53,898 nucleotides of DNA from Burkholderiaceae bacterium (GCA_017983955.1 JAGOAJ010000022.1:1-53898), one strand, 5' to 3'; counted from the first letter of the stretch, positions 39,146-49,118 are shown. Notes: generated by a model not told the origin, from the letters alone. A program made the numbers and translations.

Positions 39146-39202
39146 GGAATTTATCCTTAGTCGGTAGACATACATATGCCAGGTGAAACCTGAACAACCG
39201 CT

Positions 39203-39236
39203 ATAGTACGTATCAAATATTACACGTTCATGACAA
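39203..39236 (-). promoter_or_regulatory. Pho box and -10 element upstream of pstS
   Basis: On the minus strand TTGTCAT-GAAC-GTGTAAT (39219-39236) matches the PhoB site: two 7-bp half-sites with a 4-bp AT-containing spacer, an 11-bp direct repeat. TACTAT (39203-39208) follows 10 bp downstream as -10, the standard spacing for PhoB-activated promoters without a -35. The leader to the pstS ATG is about 50 nt. Confidence 0.8.
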
Positions 39237-39246
39237 GACGGCATGA

Positions 39247-41319
39247 TCAGGAACCCAACTGCTGCATCAAGTGCGTGTGTAGGTTAAATGGCGCAGCACG
39301 GCTTTTGATCTTGGTATAAGACCCATTAGGTAAAGCACGCCAAGCCAATTGATTATCACGCAAGGCCCAAGTAAATGCTTCACGTATAACGCGCTGCTTC
39401 AAGCTAGTGTCCAACACCGGAAAACTGATCTCCACTCGACGGAAAAAATTCCTGTCCATCCAGTCGGCTGACGACAAATAGACACTTTCCGCACCATCAT
39501 TGTAAAAATAAAACACCCTGGAATGTTCCAGAAACCGGCCGATTATAGACCTTACCCGGATATTTTCTGAAAGTCCTGGCACCCCGGCACGCAAAGCGCA
39601 TGCGCCACGCACAATAAGGTCTATCTTGACGCCCGCTTGACTGGCTGCGTACAAGGCCTGTATTACGATAGGTTCCAGCAGCGAATTCATTTTCGCCATG
39701 ATTTTGGCCTTTTTCCCGGCCTTGGCATTGATGGCTTCGTTACGTATCAGGGCCAACATGGTTTCATGCAAGGTAAAGGGCGACTGCAGCAACAACTTCA
39801 AGGGGCGACGTGCGCCCAGGCCGGTCAGTAGGGAAAACACGCGATCTATGTCTTCACACAGTTTTTGTTCAGCCGTTAGCATGCCAAAGTCGGTATAGAC
39901 GCGGGCCGTACGCGGATGGTAGTTGCCTGTGCCCAAATGCCCATAGCGTCGGATATGGCCGCCTTCGCGGCGTAACACCAGCGCCATTTTGGCATGGGTT
40001 TTATGACCGACCACGCCATAGCTGACATGGGCGCCAACCTCTTCCAGCTTAGCCGCCCAATTAATATTGGTTTGCTCATCGAACCTGGCCATCAGTTCAA
40101 CCACCACTGTTACTTCCTTGCCGGCCTTGGCGGCAGCCATCAACAAGCGCATCAGCTCGGAGTCCTCGCCGGTGCGATATATCGTTTGCTTAATCGCCAC
40201 CACTGCCGGGTCCATCGCAGCAGCGGTCAGGAAGTCCAGCACAGGCTGGAATGACTGATAGGGGTGATGCAGCAATATGTCCTGTGCTGCAATCGCAGCA
40301 AATAAATCGGCCGGTTGTTCCCGTGCTTCGGCCAGCGCCGCCGGGATACTGGGTCGGTAATCCGAAAACAACAATTCGGGACGCTTGACCACATTGCATA
40401 ACTGCATCAGGCGCGACAGGTTGACCGGACCGCTGACGCGATAGGTGTCTTTTTCTTGCAACATGAATTCCTGCTGCAGGAATAGCTCAAGGTCGGCCGG
40501 CATGAACTGATCAATTTCCAGGCGCACTGCCGCGCCAAAATTACGCTGCGACAATTCCCCTTGCAGCGCCTGGCGCAAATTGGTGATTTCCTCTTCGTCC
40601 ACAAACAGGTCGCTATTGCGAGTTACCCGCCACTGATAGCAGCCAGTGACATCCATGCCAGGAAAGAGCTCGCCCACAAAGGCACTGATCATGGCGGTCA
40701 ACAACACATAGCCATGCGGTATGCCACAGACCTCTGGTGGCACCTTCAGCAGACGTGGCAAGGCGCGGGGCGCCTGCAGTATCGCTATGGTGGCATTACG
40801 TCCAAAGGCGTCCTGTCCAGACAATGAAACGATGAAATTCAGACTTTTGTTGTAGACCCGGGGGAAAGGATGGGCAGGATTAAGGCCTATAGGGGTTAAC
40901 AATGGCATCACCTCGCGGTGAAACCCTGCCTCTACCCAACTGCGCAAGGCCTCGGTCCACTGAGCCGGCTGCAACAGCCCTATGCCTTCCTGCATCAATT
41001 GCGGCAGCACCTCGCGCATCAATAAATTATTTTGCTGCTCGGTCAGGGCATGAGCGGCCACCTGCACGCGCTCAAAGACCTGATCCGGGGTGTAGCCATC
41101 ATCGCCCACTAATTCCGGGGTCTGGCGCTGCTGCTCTTTCAGGCTGGCGATACGAATTTCAAAGAACTCGTCCAGGTTAGAACTGACTATGCAGATATAG
41201 CGCAAGCGTTCTATCAGGGGTGTCGTAGGATTCGACGCCATCGCCAATACCCGCTCGTTGAATTTCAACAAGGAAAGCTCACGATTCAGCAGGGTGGGAT
41301 CAGGCAACACGGCAGACAT
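39247..41319 (-). CDS. ppk1: Polyphosphate kinase 1
   Basis: A 690-aa Ppk1, which makes inorganic polyphosphate from ATP. The start MSAVLPDPTLLNRELSLLKF follows a GGA ribosome binding site at 7-nt spacing; the open frame extends to a TTG at 41334 and an ATG at 41331 without a good site. The N-terminal domain has ELSLLKFNERVLAMA, and the catalytic histidine is expected in VVGHKTHAKMALV, with HLGTGNYHPRTARVYTD following. The C-terminus has DWMDRNFFRRVEI. Ppk1 belongs to the Pho regulon in many bacteria. It is upstream of pstS on the same strand and divergent from ppx. Confidence 0.96.
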   Translation of the reverse strand: MSAVLPDPTLLNRELSLLKFNERVLAMASNPTTPLIERLRYICIVSSNLDEFFEIRIASLKEQQRQTPELVGDDGYTPDQVFERVQVAAHALTEQQNNLLMREVLPQLMQEGIGLLQPAQWTEALRSWVEAGFHREVMPLLTPIGLNPAHPFPRVYNKSLNFIVSLSGQDAFGRNATIAILQAPRALPRLLKVPPEVCGIPHGYVLLTAMISAFVGELFPGMDVTGCYQWRVTRNSDLFVDEEEITNLRQALQGELSQRNFGAAVRLEIDQFMPADLELFLQQEFMLQEKDTYRVSGPVNLSRLMQLCNVVKRPELLFSDYRPSIPAALAEAREQPADLFAAIAAQDILLHHPYQSFQPVLDFLTAAAMDPAVVAIKQTIYRTGEDSELMRLLMAAAKAGKEVTVVVELMARFDEQTNINWAAKLEEVGAHVSYGVVGHKTHAKMALVLRREGGHIRRYGHLGTGNYHPRTARVYTDFGMLTAEQKLCEDIDRVFSLLTGLGARRPLKLLLQSPFTLHETMLALIRNEAINAKAGKKAKIMAKMNSLLEPIVIQALYAASQAGVKIDLIVRGACALRAGVPGLSENIRVRSIIGRFLEHSRVFYFYNDGAESVYLSSADWMDRNFFRRVEISFPVLDTSLKQRVIREAFTWALRDNQLAWRALPNGSYTKIKSRAAPFNLHTHLMQQLGS

Positions 41320-41442
41320 ACACAGGTCCATCAAAGAAAACTAGGTCAGCTTTTAGCAGCAACGCATCACTGCGCCATAACAGCGCACAATCACGCTGCA
41401 ACAAGCATAAAGACTATCAGTATTTACCAAGAGTTTGTGACA

Positions 41443-41485
41443 TTATGGGGTTTACGGCCCCATAAGCGGCCACCATCCTTATAAT
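41443..41485 (+). promoter_or_regulatory. ppx promoter with an 8-bp inverted repeat in the -35 region
   Basis: TATAAT at 41480-41485 lies 30 bp upstream of the ppx ATG and has no good -35. TTATGGGG (41443-41450) and CCCCATAA (41458-41465) are perfect inverse copies with a 7-bp spacer, placed where an activator or repressor would touch the -35 region. It could equally be a hairpin ending a transcript. Confidence 0.5.
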
Positions 41486-41515
41486 CGCGGGGTAATTCAT
41501 CCACACTTACCCATC

Positions 41516-43006
41516 ATGGACTATCTACTCGCTGCCGTAGACCTGGGCTCAAACAGCTTCAGGTTATCCGTAGGCCGCGTCGTGCAACAAGACGGCATTG
41601 CCCAAATCTACGCCACTGACCGCCTCAAAGAATCCGTCAGCCTGGCTGCCGGACTAAACGACGAGCTCATCATTGGCGAAGAAACCTTACAACGCGCCAT
41701 TATTGTCCTTAAGCGTTTTCACGAACGCCTGGAAGGCTTTCATCCTAACCGCGTACGTGCTGTCGCCACCAATACCTTTCGTATTGCCCGCAATGTGGCT
41801 GAATTCCTGCCACGTGCCGAAGCGGCGCTGGGCTTTCCGATCGAAGTCATCGCTGGCCAGGAAGAAGCCAGGCTGATTTTCTCCGGGATCACCAACGAAC
41901 TGCCTCCATCGCAGCACCAACGCCTGATGATAGACATAGGCGGGGGCTCCACCGAAGTCATCATCGGCAAAGACTTCAAGCCGATGCGCATGGCCTCGCT
42001 ATTTATGGGGTGCGTCAGCTACACGCGACGGTACTTTCCTGACGGCCAAGTTACCGAAGCACGCATGATGAGCGCCCAACTGGCTGCCAGACGTGAGCTT
42101 GAAGGCATATCCTGGCAATACCGCAAAACCGGCTGGCAAGAAGCCTATGGCTCGTCAGGCACGGCCAAAGGCCTGTTAGCGGTGCTACAGGAAACGGGGA
42201 TGTCACGCAAAGGCATCACCATGGATGGCATGCAAAAGCTCAAGGCCAAGCTGATACAGGACGGCAGAGTCATACTCAACGAGCTCCCCGGCCTGAAACC
42301 TGACCGGGCCTTGGTATTGCCGGGCGGCCTGGCGATTATGATGGCGATCTTTCAAGAACTGAAGGTCAAGCTGATGTTGCCTGGCGAGGGCGCCTTGCGT
42401 ATGGGCGTGCTGTATGACCTGCTGGGACGTGATTCCCACCACGACAAGCGCGACGAAACCGTGCGCCAATTCATTAAGCGTTATGGGGCAGATACTCGCC
42501 AATGCACCCGTGTAAAAAACACGGCATTGGCATTTTTTGCACAACTGGCGCTAGGCGACAGCGCCGAGCAACAGGAATTGGCCCGAACCCTAAGCTGGGC
42601 CGCCGATCTGCACGAAATCGGCATCAGTATTGCCCACAATGATTATCACCGCCACACAGCCTACATCCTGGAGCATGCCGACATGCCAGGATTTTCCCGT
42701 GACGACCAGGAGCTGCTAGCGCTGTTTGCACTGGGCCACCAGGGAAAATTGGGCAAGTTGAAAATTCTGGGGCCTAGTCGGGCGAAATGGCTGACCCTGC
42801 TATGCCTGCGCCTGGCCGTATTATTATCCCGACGCCGTCAAGACCTGGATTCTTTGCCCATCGCCCTGCACGCCAACGGCAACAGTATTTGCCTGGAGAT
42901 GCGCAAAGACTGGCTGCTAACCCATCCCTTATCGGAATATGCCTTGCAGCGCGAAAAAAACGAATGGCAAAAAGCCGGGTTTGATTTTGAATTGCTAGCG
43001 TCCTGA
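41516..43006 (+). CDS. ppx: Exopolyphosphatase / pppGpp phosphatase family
   Basis: A 496-aa Ppx/GppA-family phosphatase. The two phosphate-binding loops of the actin-like ATPase fold are AAVDLGSNSFRLSVGRV and IDIGGGSTEVIIG, with FASLFMGCVSYTRRYF-like MASLFMGCVSYTRRYF nearby. The C-terminal half is the HD-like domain containing SWAADLHEIGISIAHNDYHRH. It removes terminal phosphates from polyphosphate, opposing ppk1, or cleaves pppGpp; the full-length two-domain form and the location next to ppk1 favour Ppx. Expected length is about 500 aa. It is divergent from ppk1 and convergent with glmM. Confidence 0.93.
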   Translation: MDYLLAAVDLGSNSFRLSVGRVVQQDGIAQIYATDRLKESVSLAAGLNDELIIGEETLQRAIIVLKRFHERLEGFHPNRVRAVATNTFRIARNVAEFLPRAEAALGFPIEVIAGQEEARLIFSGITNELPPSQHQRLMIDIGGGSTEVIIGKDFKPMRMASLFMGCVSYTRRYFPDGQVTEARMMSAQLAARRELEGISWQYRKTGWQEAYGSSGTAKGLLAVLQETGMSRKGITMDGMQKLKAKLIQDGRVILNELPGLKPDRALVLPGGLAIMMAIFQELKVKLMLPGEGALRMGVLYDLLGRDSHHDKRDETVRQFIKRYGADTRQCTRVKNTALAFFAQLALGDSAEQQELARTLSWAADLHEIGISIAHNDYHRHTAYILEHADMPGFSRDDQELLALFALGHQGKLGKLKILGPSRAKWLTLLCLRLAVLLSRRRQDLDSLPIALHANGNSICLEMRKDWLLTHPLSEYALQREKNEWQKAGFDFELLAS

Positions 43007-43046
43007 CGGGTTCCCATACCCCTCAGGACATGAAGCAGGCTGGTTC

Positions 43047-44393
43047 CTAGGGCCGGCTTAAGTCCACAGCCACCAATTGGCGTACGCCTTCCTCGGCCAG
43101 CGTGCTGTCTTCAGCCTCTACCATTAGGCGCAATTTAGGTTCGGTGCCCGAAGCCCGTATCAATACCCTGCCCCGGCCTGCCAGTTGTTGCTCTACCTTG
43201 GCCGTTGCCGCCTTCAGGCCTGCATGATTTTGCCATGGCGTACCAGGCTTTAAAGGGACGTTAACCATATTCTGGGGATACATTTTCAGGCCAGACACCA
43301 GGCCGGCCAAGGTATCGCCGCTATGCAAAATAGCCCTTAAGACCTGTAGGGCGGCAATGATTCCGTCGCCAGTGGTGTGGCAATCCAAAAACAGCAAATG
43401 CCCCGAGCTTTCACCACCAAACAGCCACTCACGCTGCAACATACGTTCCAGCACATAGCGGTCACCCACATCGGCGCGTTCAAACCCCACGCCCATAGCC
43501 TGCATCTGCTTTTCAAAGCCGAAATTCGTCATCAAGGTACCGACTACCCCAGCCACCTTGCCCTGCTTCATGCGATCGCGCACCACGGCGTACAGAAGTT
43601 CGTCGCCGTTGAAAATCCGTCCCGAGGCATCGACCATTTGCAAGCGATCAGCGTCGCCATCCAGAGCGATGCCAAGATCGGCCCCCCTGGCCTGCACTTC
43701 GGCAGCCAGATTACCAGGGTGCATGGCGCCCACGCCTTCATTGATATTGAAGCCATCGGGCTGGCAACCTATGGCAATAACTTCGGCACCCAGCTCACGA
43801 AATACATGGGGCGCAATATGATAGGCCGCGCCATGGGCTGCATCGACCACGATGGTCATCCCAGCCAAACTAAGCTCGTTGGGAAATGAGCTTTTACAAA
43901 ACTCTATATAACGGCCTGCCGCATCATCTATGCGGCGAGCACGGCCAAGCAGACTGGACTCAACACAGTCCAACGGCTGGTCTATCGCCTCTTCGATTTC
44001 CGCTTCTATATCGTCGGGCAGTTTCATGCCCTGTCCGGAAAAAAACTTGATGCCATTATCCTGATAAGGATTGTGCGAAGCGCTGATCACTATACCTGCC
44101 ACCAGTCGGAAGGTACGGGTCAAATAGGCCACGGCAGGCGTAGGTATAGGCCCGGCCAGCAACACATCTATGCCCGCCGCAGACAAGCCCGCCTCCAGGG
44201 CGGATTCCAACATATAGCCGGACACGCGTGTGTCCTTGCCTATAAGTACCGCAGGTCGTCCTCGGCCCGGATTTTTACGCACCAGCACGCGACCAGCGGC
44301 ATAGCCCAGACGCAGAGCGAACTCTGCATTGATGGTGGCTCCGCCAACCTCGCCACGTATGCCATCGGTACCGAAATATTTACGCTTGCTCAT
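43047..44393 (-). CDS. glmM: Phosphoglucosamine mutase
   Basis: A 448-aa enzyme that converts glucosamine-6-phosphate to glucosamine-1-phosphate for peptidoglycan and lipopolysaccharide. The start is the ATG at 44393, giving [14 protein letters not shown]. The catalytic phosphoserine loop is [16 protein letters not shown]; the metal-binding DGDADR and the sugar-binding GGESSGH motifs are intact. The C-terminal phosphate-binding domain has [15 protein letters not shown]. The start overlaps folP by 4 bp (ATGA). The order ftsH-folP-glmM is conserved in proteobacteria. Confidence 0.97.
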   Translation of the reverse strand: MSKRKYFGTDGIRGEVGGATINAEFALRLGYAAGRVLVRKNPGRGRPAVLIGKDTRVSGYMLESALEAGLSAAGIDVLLAGPIPTPAVAYLTRTFRLVAGIVISASHNPYQDNGIKFFSGQGMKLPDDIEAEIEEAIDQPLDCVESSLLGRARRIDDAAGRYIEFCKSSFPNELSLAGMTIVVDAAHGAAYHIAPHVFRELGAEVIAIGCQPDGFNINEGVGAMHPGNLAAEVQARGADLGIALDGDADRLQMVDASGRIFNGDELLYAVVRDRMKQGKVAGVVGTLMTNFGFEKQMQAMGVGFERADVGDRYVLERMLQREWLFGGESSGHLLFLDCHTTGDGIIAALQVLRAILHSGDTLAGLVSGLKMYPQNMVNVPLKPGTPWQNHAGLKAATAKVEQQLAGRGRVLIRASGTEPKLRLMVEAEDSTLAEEGVRQLVAVDLSRP

Positions 44394-45229
44394 AAGAAAA
44401 TTCCGTGTTCTGTGGCTAGCCACACATTAATTGCATCTGCCGTCGCCCGGACGTCGTGCACCCGTACTATACGCGCACCACGCGCCACACCAGCCAGCGC
44501 AGCAGCAATACTGCCCGCCACCCTTTCCGAGGGCTGACCACCGGTGATATGCCCTATCATGGACTTGCGCGACACACCTAGCAACCAAGGGTAATCGCCA
44601 ACCCTGGCATCGTTCAATTGACGTAATAATTGATAGTTTTGTGCTGCCGTTTTCCCAAAGCCAAAACCTGGGTCCAGCACTATGCGCTGGGCGGCAATAC
44701 CGGCGGCCTGCAGCACGGCTACCCTGTCCAGCAAAAACTGACGCACTTGGGTCACGATATCGTCGTACTCTGGGGCTTGCTGCATGGTTTTGGGCTGCCC
44801 CTGCATGTGCATGACACACAGGCCACAGTTGGAGCCTGAAACCGCTTGTAGCGCCCCTGGCTGACGCAGGCCATAGATATCGTTGATCATGTCGGCGCCC
44901 GCGTCCAACGCCCGCGTCATGACCAGCGGCTTGAAGGTATCCACCGACAGGGGTATGCCCAGATGGCGCAGCCCTTCGATAACGGGAAGTATGCGCTGGA
45001 TTTCGTCAGTAGCCGACACAGGATCAGCCCCTGGGCGGGTAGACTCACCGCCTATATCCAGCATATGTGCGCCCTGGCTAAGCAATAATTGCCCATGGGC
45101 AATCGCCGCATCGGCAGAAAAATGCGCCGCGCCGTCAGAAAAAGAATCTGGCGTGACGTTGACGATACCCATAACAAGTGGGCGCTCGAGGTTTAGCTCG
45201 AAGCGCCCACATTGAAAGACAGAACCCAT
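44390..45229 (-). CDS. folP: Dihydropteroate synthase
   Basis: A 279-aa TIM-barrel enzyme that joins p-aminobenzoate to the pterin in folate synthesis; it is the target of sulfonamides. The signatures are [15 protein letters not shown], then [16 protein letters not shown], and [10 protein letters not shown], with GVSRKSMIG near the C-terminus. It starts 23 bp after ftsH and overlaps glmM by 4 bp. Length is typical. Confidence 0.97.
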   Translation of the reverse strand: MGSVFQCGRFELNLERPLVMGIVNVTPDSFSDGAAHFSADAAIAHGQLLLSQGAHMLDIGGESTRPGADPVSATDEIQRILPVIEGLRHLGIPLSVDTFKPLVMTRALDAGADMINDIYGLRQPGALQAVSGSNCGLCVMHMQGQPKTMQQAPEYDDIVTQVRQFLLDRVAVLQAAGIAAQRIVLDPGFGFGKTAAQNYQLLRQLNDARVGDYPWLLGVSRKSMIGHITGGQPSERVAGSIAAALAGVARGARIVRVHDVRATADAINVWLATEHGIFL

Positions 45230-45252
45230 AAAATGTAACGTATCAGGCCCTA

Positions 45253-47163
45253 CTACACAGGTGTAGTGGCTGCCTTACCGTTGCCATCAGATGCTGCTGC
45301 CACGCCAGCCGATGGCGGGGTAGTGTTGTCAGTGGCATCATGATGCAGTTCGATGACTTTGGGTGCGCGTGGCGCACGGCCTTGCATGATGTCTTCGATC
45401 TGGTCAGCGTCTATGGTTTCCCACTCCAGCAGTGCTGCAGTCATGGCTTCCATCTTGTCACGATTGTCTTCGATGATTTTACGCGCTACGGCGTACTGTT
45501 CGTCGATGATGGCACGGATTTCCAGGTCCACCTTTTGCATGGTGGCTTCGGAAACGTGAGTGGTTTTCGTGACACTGCGACCCAAGAAGACTTCGCCTTC
45601 ATTTTCGGCGTAAACCACAGGCCCCAGGGAATCGGTCATCCCATAGCGAGTGACCATATCGCGTGCAATGGAGGTAGCACGTTCGAAATCGTTAGACGCG
45701 CCAGTGGTCATTTGATTCATGAAGACTTCTTCAGCGATACGTCCACCAAACAGCACAGCTATCATATTCAGCAGACGCTCTTTGTCCATGCTGTAGCGAT
45801 CGCTATCCGGCAACTGCATAGTCACACCCAAGGCACGACCACGCGGAATAATGGTGACTTTGTGCACCGGGTCGGTTTTGGGCAGACTACGCGCGACCAG
45901 TGCGTGGCCGGATTCATGGTAAGCGGTATTGCGACGTTCCTCTTCGGGCATGATAAGCGAACGACGCTCGGCACCCATGATGAGCTTGTCTTTGGCCATT
46001 TCGAAATCGCTCATGTCTACCATGCGACCACTGCGACGCGCGGCAAACAAAGCGGCTTCGTTAACCAAGTTGGCCAGGTCAGCACCGGAAAAACCGGGCG
46101 TACCGCGCGCAAGCACCATAGGATCGACGTTGCCGGCCAATGGAACTTTACGCATATGAACTTTCAGGATCTGTTCACGACCACGGATATCTGGCAGTGA
46201 CACTACAACTTGACGGTCAAAACGACCAGGACGCAGCAACGCTGGATCCAGGACATCAGGACGGTTGGTAGCAGCAATAACCAGCACCCCATGGGTGGTT
46301 TCAAAACCGTCCATTTCAACCAGCAACTGGTTCAGGGTTTGTTCGCGTTCGTCGTTACCGCCGCCCAAGCCTGCGCCACGTTGGCGACCCACAGCATCAA
46401 TTTCGTCAATAAAAATGATGCAAGGGGCTTGTTTTTTAGCATTTTCGAACATGTCGCGAACACGGGATGCACCCACGCCCACAAACATTTCGACAAAGTC
46501 AGAACCGGAAATACTGAAAAACGGGACTTTGGCTTCGCCCGCAATGGCCTTAGCCAGCAGGGTTTTACCAGTACCTGGTGAACCCACCATCAAGACGCCA
46601 CGAGGTATGCGGCCACCTAGACGTTGGAATTTGGTGGGGTCGCGCAAGAAATCGACCAGTTCCTGGACGTCTTCTTTAGCTTCATCGCAACCAGCCACAT
46701 CCGCAAACGTGATGTGATTGGTGTTTTCGTCCATCATGCGCGCACGGGACTTGCCAAAGCTAAATGCCCCGCCCTTGCCACCGCCCTGCATTTGACGCAT
46801 GAAAAACACCCATACGCCGATCAGCAACAGCATGGGGAACCAGGAGATAAATAAGCTGGTCATGAAAGATGGTTCTTCGCGCGCTTTGCCCGAAACCTGT
46901 ACACCGGACTTAACCAGTTCAGGCACCATCCAAAGATCGCCGGGCGAAGTCAAGCTGTAAGGACGGCCAGCTTCAGGCGTCACGTATAGCGTATCGCCCT
47001 GGATGTCGACTTTACCGATGCGACCACCCTGGGCATCGTTCATGAATTGGGTATAAGTAACGGTATCGGTGGCAGGCGCACGTCCGTCAAACTGCTTAAA
47101 AACAGTAAACAGAACCAGCGCGATAACCATCCATATCGCAACCTTGGAAAACGAGTTGTTCAA
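45253..47163 (-). CDS. ftsH: ATP-dependent zinc metalloprotease FtsH
   Basis: A 636-aa inner-membrane AAA+ protease. The start is a TTG at 47163 ([20 protein letters not shown]), 6 nt after GGAGG (47170-47174 on the minus strand). The first in-frame ATG upstream, at 47226, lies before that site and would add a Cys-rich leader. Two membrane helices (about 7-24 and 100-122) flank a periplasmic domain. AAA motifs: Walker A GSPGTGKT (where many FtsH have GPPGTGKT), Walker [12 protein letters not shown], second-region [20 protein letters not shown]. The zinc site is HESGH. It starts 106 bp after rlmE and folP follows. Confidence 0.97.
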   Translation of the reverse strand: MNNSFSKVAIWMVIALVLFTVFKQFDGRAPATDTVTYTQFMNDAQGGRIGKVDIQGDTLYVTPEAGRPYSLTSPGDLWMVPELVKSGVQVSGKAREEPSFMTSLFISWFPMLLLIGVWVFFMRQMQGGGKGGAFSFGKSRARMMDENTNHITFADVAGCDEAKEDVQELVDFLRDPTKFQRLGGRIPRGVLMVGSPGTGKTLLAKAIAGEAKVPFFSISGSDFVEMFVGVGASRVRDMFENAKKQAPCIIFIDEIDAVGRQRGAGLGGGNDEREQTLNQLLVEMDGFETTHGVLVIAATNRPDVLDPALLRPGRFDRQVVVSLPDIRGREQILKVHMRKVPLAGNVDPMVLARGTPGFSGADLANLVNEAALFAARRSGRMVDMSDFEMAKDKLIMGAERRSLIMPEEERRNTAYHESGHALVARSLPKTDPVHKVTIIPRGRALGVTMQLPDSDRYSMDKERLLNMIAVLFGGRIAEEVFMNQMTTGASNDFERATSIARDMVTRYGMTDSLGPVVYAENEGEVFLGRSVTKTTHVSEATMQKVDLEIRAIIDEQYAVARKIIEDNRDKMEAMTAALLEWETIDADQIEDIMQGRAPRAPKVIELHHDATDNTTPPSAGVAAASDGNGKAATTPV

Positions 47164-47269
47164 AGCCAACCTCCATATAGCGACTTGCCCAACCCCGCAA
47201 CTACGGCAGCAAAACAAGCATGTCAATGACTCATTCTACCTGATAGCAGGAGTCGTGTTTACTAAAATC

Positions 47270-47905
47270 CTAGGGTTTAAGGCCCCGCCCAACCAGAAAA
47301 GTTTCAGAGGACCTATCCCGTGACGCTTTTGGTTTGCGCTCGACGACTCGCGTAAAGCGCTGTTTAAAGGAATGGACGATTTGCGAAAAACCACTGCCAT
47401 GAAACGCTTTGACGATAAGTGCGCCATCAGGCTTTAAATGATGTTCTGCAAAATCCAGCGCCAGATCGCATAAATGCTGGATACGGGCCGAGTCCGCCGA
47501 GCCTACCCCTGATAGATTGGGGGCCATATCGGAAATCACAAGGTCTACTTGTTGATTCCCCAACATTTCTTTCAATTGCTCTAGTACGGAGTCTTCGCGA
47601 AAATCGCCCTGAAGAAACTCGACCCCGGCGATAGCTTCCATGGGAAGCACATCCAAAGCAATAATACGTCCATTAATTATGCCGCCAGACTCAACCAGGC
47701 GCTCACGTACTATCTGTGACCAACTGCCTGGTGTGGCACCCAAATCGATCACTGTGTCGCCAGGGCGCAACAGTTTTTCGGTGTCCAGGATCTCGATCAG
47801 CTTGAACGCTGCCCTAGCCCTGTAGCCTTTCTGTCGCGCCATTTTGACGTAAGGATCATTTATATGCTGCTGCACCCATTCTTTTGAGAATTTTTTCTTG
47901 GCCAT
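47270..47905 (-). CDS. rlmE: 23S rRNA (uridine-2552-2'-O)-methyltransferase
   Basis: A 211-aa RrmJ/FtsJ enzyme that methylates U2552 of 23S rRNA in the peptidyl-transferase centre. The SAM-binding segment is [17 protein letters not shown]; the catalytic K-D-K-E tetrad sits in [12 protein letters not shown] (Lys), [10 protein letters not shown] (Asp), [11 protein letters not shown] (Lys) and the C-terminal RSSETFLVG (Glu). It is divergent from yhbY with only 17 bp between starts, a conserved proteobacterial arrangement, and upstream of ftsH. Confidence 0.96.
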   Translation of the reverse strand: MAKKKFSKEWVQQHINDPYVKMARQKGYRARAAFKLIEILDTEKLLRPGDTVIDLGATPGSWSQIVRERLVESGGIINGRIIALDVLPMEAIAGVEFLQGDFREDSVLEQLKEMLGNQQVDLVISDMAPNLSGVGSADSARIQHLCDLALDFAEHHLKPDGALIVKAFHGSGFSQIVHSFKQRFTRVVERKPKASRDRSSETFLVGRGLKP

Positions 47906-47922
47906 TCCCGTACAATCTCGTT

Positions 47923-48516
47923 ATGCCTAAACTTGAAATTACTTCCCAAGAGCGCAGCGCTCTTCGCGCTGAAGCCCACCCTTTGCGCCCCGTCGTCCTG
48001 ATAGGCGATCGCGGCTTGTCTGAATCGGTACTGAAAGAAATCGATCAGAACCTGAATGCCCATCAATTGATCAAGGTGCGCGTCGCTGGCGATGACCGGG
48101 ATGCCCGCGTCGCCATCTACGACGAAATCTGCGAGACCCTGTCTTGCGCACCCGTACATCATTTGGGCAAGATGCTGATTATTTACCGACCTACCGCCGC
48201 TGCCGTGCAAGCCCAAGTCGAATCAGAATACGGCACCCGTGCTGTACGCAAGCCTTCGGAACCCCATACCCCGAAGAAGCTGGCCGCCGAAGGCGTAACA
48301 CGTACCCGCCGCGGTGAAATCGCCAAACGGGCCGCCCTAAAAACCGAACGCCTGGAAAACGCACCGCCCCGCGAACGCCACGCCACAGTAGCAGCAGGCC
48401 GAGCCTTGTCAGAACGCTTTGGTACAGCCCGTGCCACTAAAAGCGGACCTCGTCGTACTGGCAGCGCCCTATCCTTGCGGGCCGGACGTCGCGGCCCTAA
48501 AAGCGGACCCCGCTAG
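47923..48516 (+). CDS. yhbY: RNA-binding protein YhbY (CRM domain) with a long basic tail
   Basis: A 197-aa protein; the first 97 residues are a CRM domain (LRAEAHPLRPVVLIGDRGLS, then HQLIKVRVAGDDRD and APVHHLGKMLIIYRP), which in E. coli YhbY joins 50S ribosome assembly. The remaining 100 residues are rich in Arg, Lys, Ala, Gly and Pro, with a repeated KSGPRR/KSGPR end. E. coli YhbY is 97 aa. The start is the ATG at 47923; the open frame upstream is not family-like. TACAAT at 47911-47916 would place transcription start at or near the ATG, and no ribosome binding site is seen. Confidence 0.9.
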   Translation: MPKLEITSQERSALRAEAHPLRPVVLIGDRGLSESVLKEIDQNLNAHQLIKVRVAGDDRDARVAIYDEICETLSCAPVHHLGKMLIIYRPTAAAVQAQVESEYGTRAVRKPSEPHTPKKLAAEGVTRTRRGEIAKRAALKTERLENAPPRERHATVAAGRALSERFGTARATKSGPRRTGSALSLRAGRRGPKSGPR

Positions 48517-48530
48517 GCAGCCACAAACAC

Positions 48531-48565
48531 GCAAAGCCCACCATACGTAAGTATACGGGCTTTGC
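48531..48565. terminator. Bidirectional hairpin between yhbY and greA
   Basis: GCAAAGCCC (48531-48539) pairs perfectly with GGGCTTTGC (48557-48565), and the loop carries a second small stem, ATAC-GTAA-GTAT (48543-48554). No long T-run follows. It lies between convergent genes and most likely ends both. Confidence 0.6.
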
Positions 48566-48597
48566 TCTGGTAAATAATGTGGCGTGCAGGCTTAAAT

Positions 48598-49074
48598 TTA
48601 AATATAGCTTACGCCCAACACTTCGTATTCGCGCAGTCCTGCTGGCGCGTGGACTTCCACCACATCGCCCAGGCTTTTGCCGATTAACGCCCTGGCCACA
48701 GGGCTAGAGACAGAAATACGGTTCGCGCGTATGTCGGCTTCGACGTCGCCCACGATCTGGTAGGTGACGCGTTCGCCAGACTCCAGGTCTTCCAGGTCGA
48801 CGGTAGCGCCAAACACGGCCTTGCCATCCACATCCAAGGTTGAAGGGTCTATGATTTGCGCATTCGACAGCGTACCTTCCAGTTCCTGGATGCGTCCTTC
48901 GACAAAGGCCTGACGTTCACGCGCGGCATCGTATTCCGCATTTTCGGACAAATCGCCCTGGGCCCTGGCATCCGCTATCGCGCTAATGACATCGGGACGT
49001 TCTTTGGTTTTCAACCTATGCAATTCAGCGTGCAGGCGTTCAGCGCCCTGCGTTGTCAACGGTATCGCAGACAT
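48598..49074 (-). CDS. greA: Transcription elongation factor GreA
   Basis: A 158-aa GreA, which enters the RNA polymerase secondary channel and stimulates cleavage of backtracked RNA. The N-terminal coiled coil has the acidic tip segment IADARAQGDLSENAEYDAAR; the C-terminal FKBP-like domain includes ISVSSPVARALIGKSLGDVV. The start is the ATG at 49074 with AGGA 5 nt upstream. A hairpin with a T-run lies just upstream in the leader. It is downstream of the permease and carB on the same strand, but a terminator separates them. Confidence 0.97.
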   Translation of the reverse strand: MSAIPLTTQGAERLHAELHRLKTKERPDVISAIADARAQGDLSENAEYDAARERQAFVEGRIQELEGTLSNAQIIDPSTLDVDGKAVFGATVDLEDLESGERVTYQIVGDVEADIRANRISVSSPVARALIGKSLGDVVEVHAPAGLREYEVLGVSYI

Positions 49075-49086
49075 AATATTCCTGAG

Positions 49087-49118
49087 AAAAGTAAAAAGAC
49101 GCTCGCAGTGAACGAGCG
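49087..49118 (-). terminator. Intrinsic terminator in the greA leader
   Basis: On the minus strand CGCTCG pairs with CGAGCG around a 7-nt loop (plus 49100-49118), then TCTTTTTACTTTT runs down to 49087, 13 bp before the greA ATG. It stands inside the leader, between any greA promoter and the ribosome binding site. E. coli greA has a leader terminator that yields the small RNA GraL. Confidence 0.65.

Noticed and set aside
45340-46200. 286-aa open frame on the plus strand inside ftsH
   Set aside because: Fully antisense to conserved AAA and protease motifs with no independent support.
45253-47163. Walker A GSPGTGKT of FtsH as a damaged ATPase
   Set aside because: The essential Gly-Lys-Thr is intact and the changed position tolerates variation; all other AAA and zinc motifs are present.
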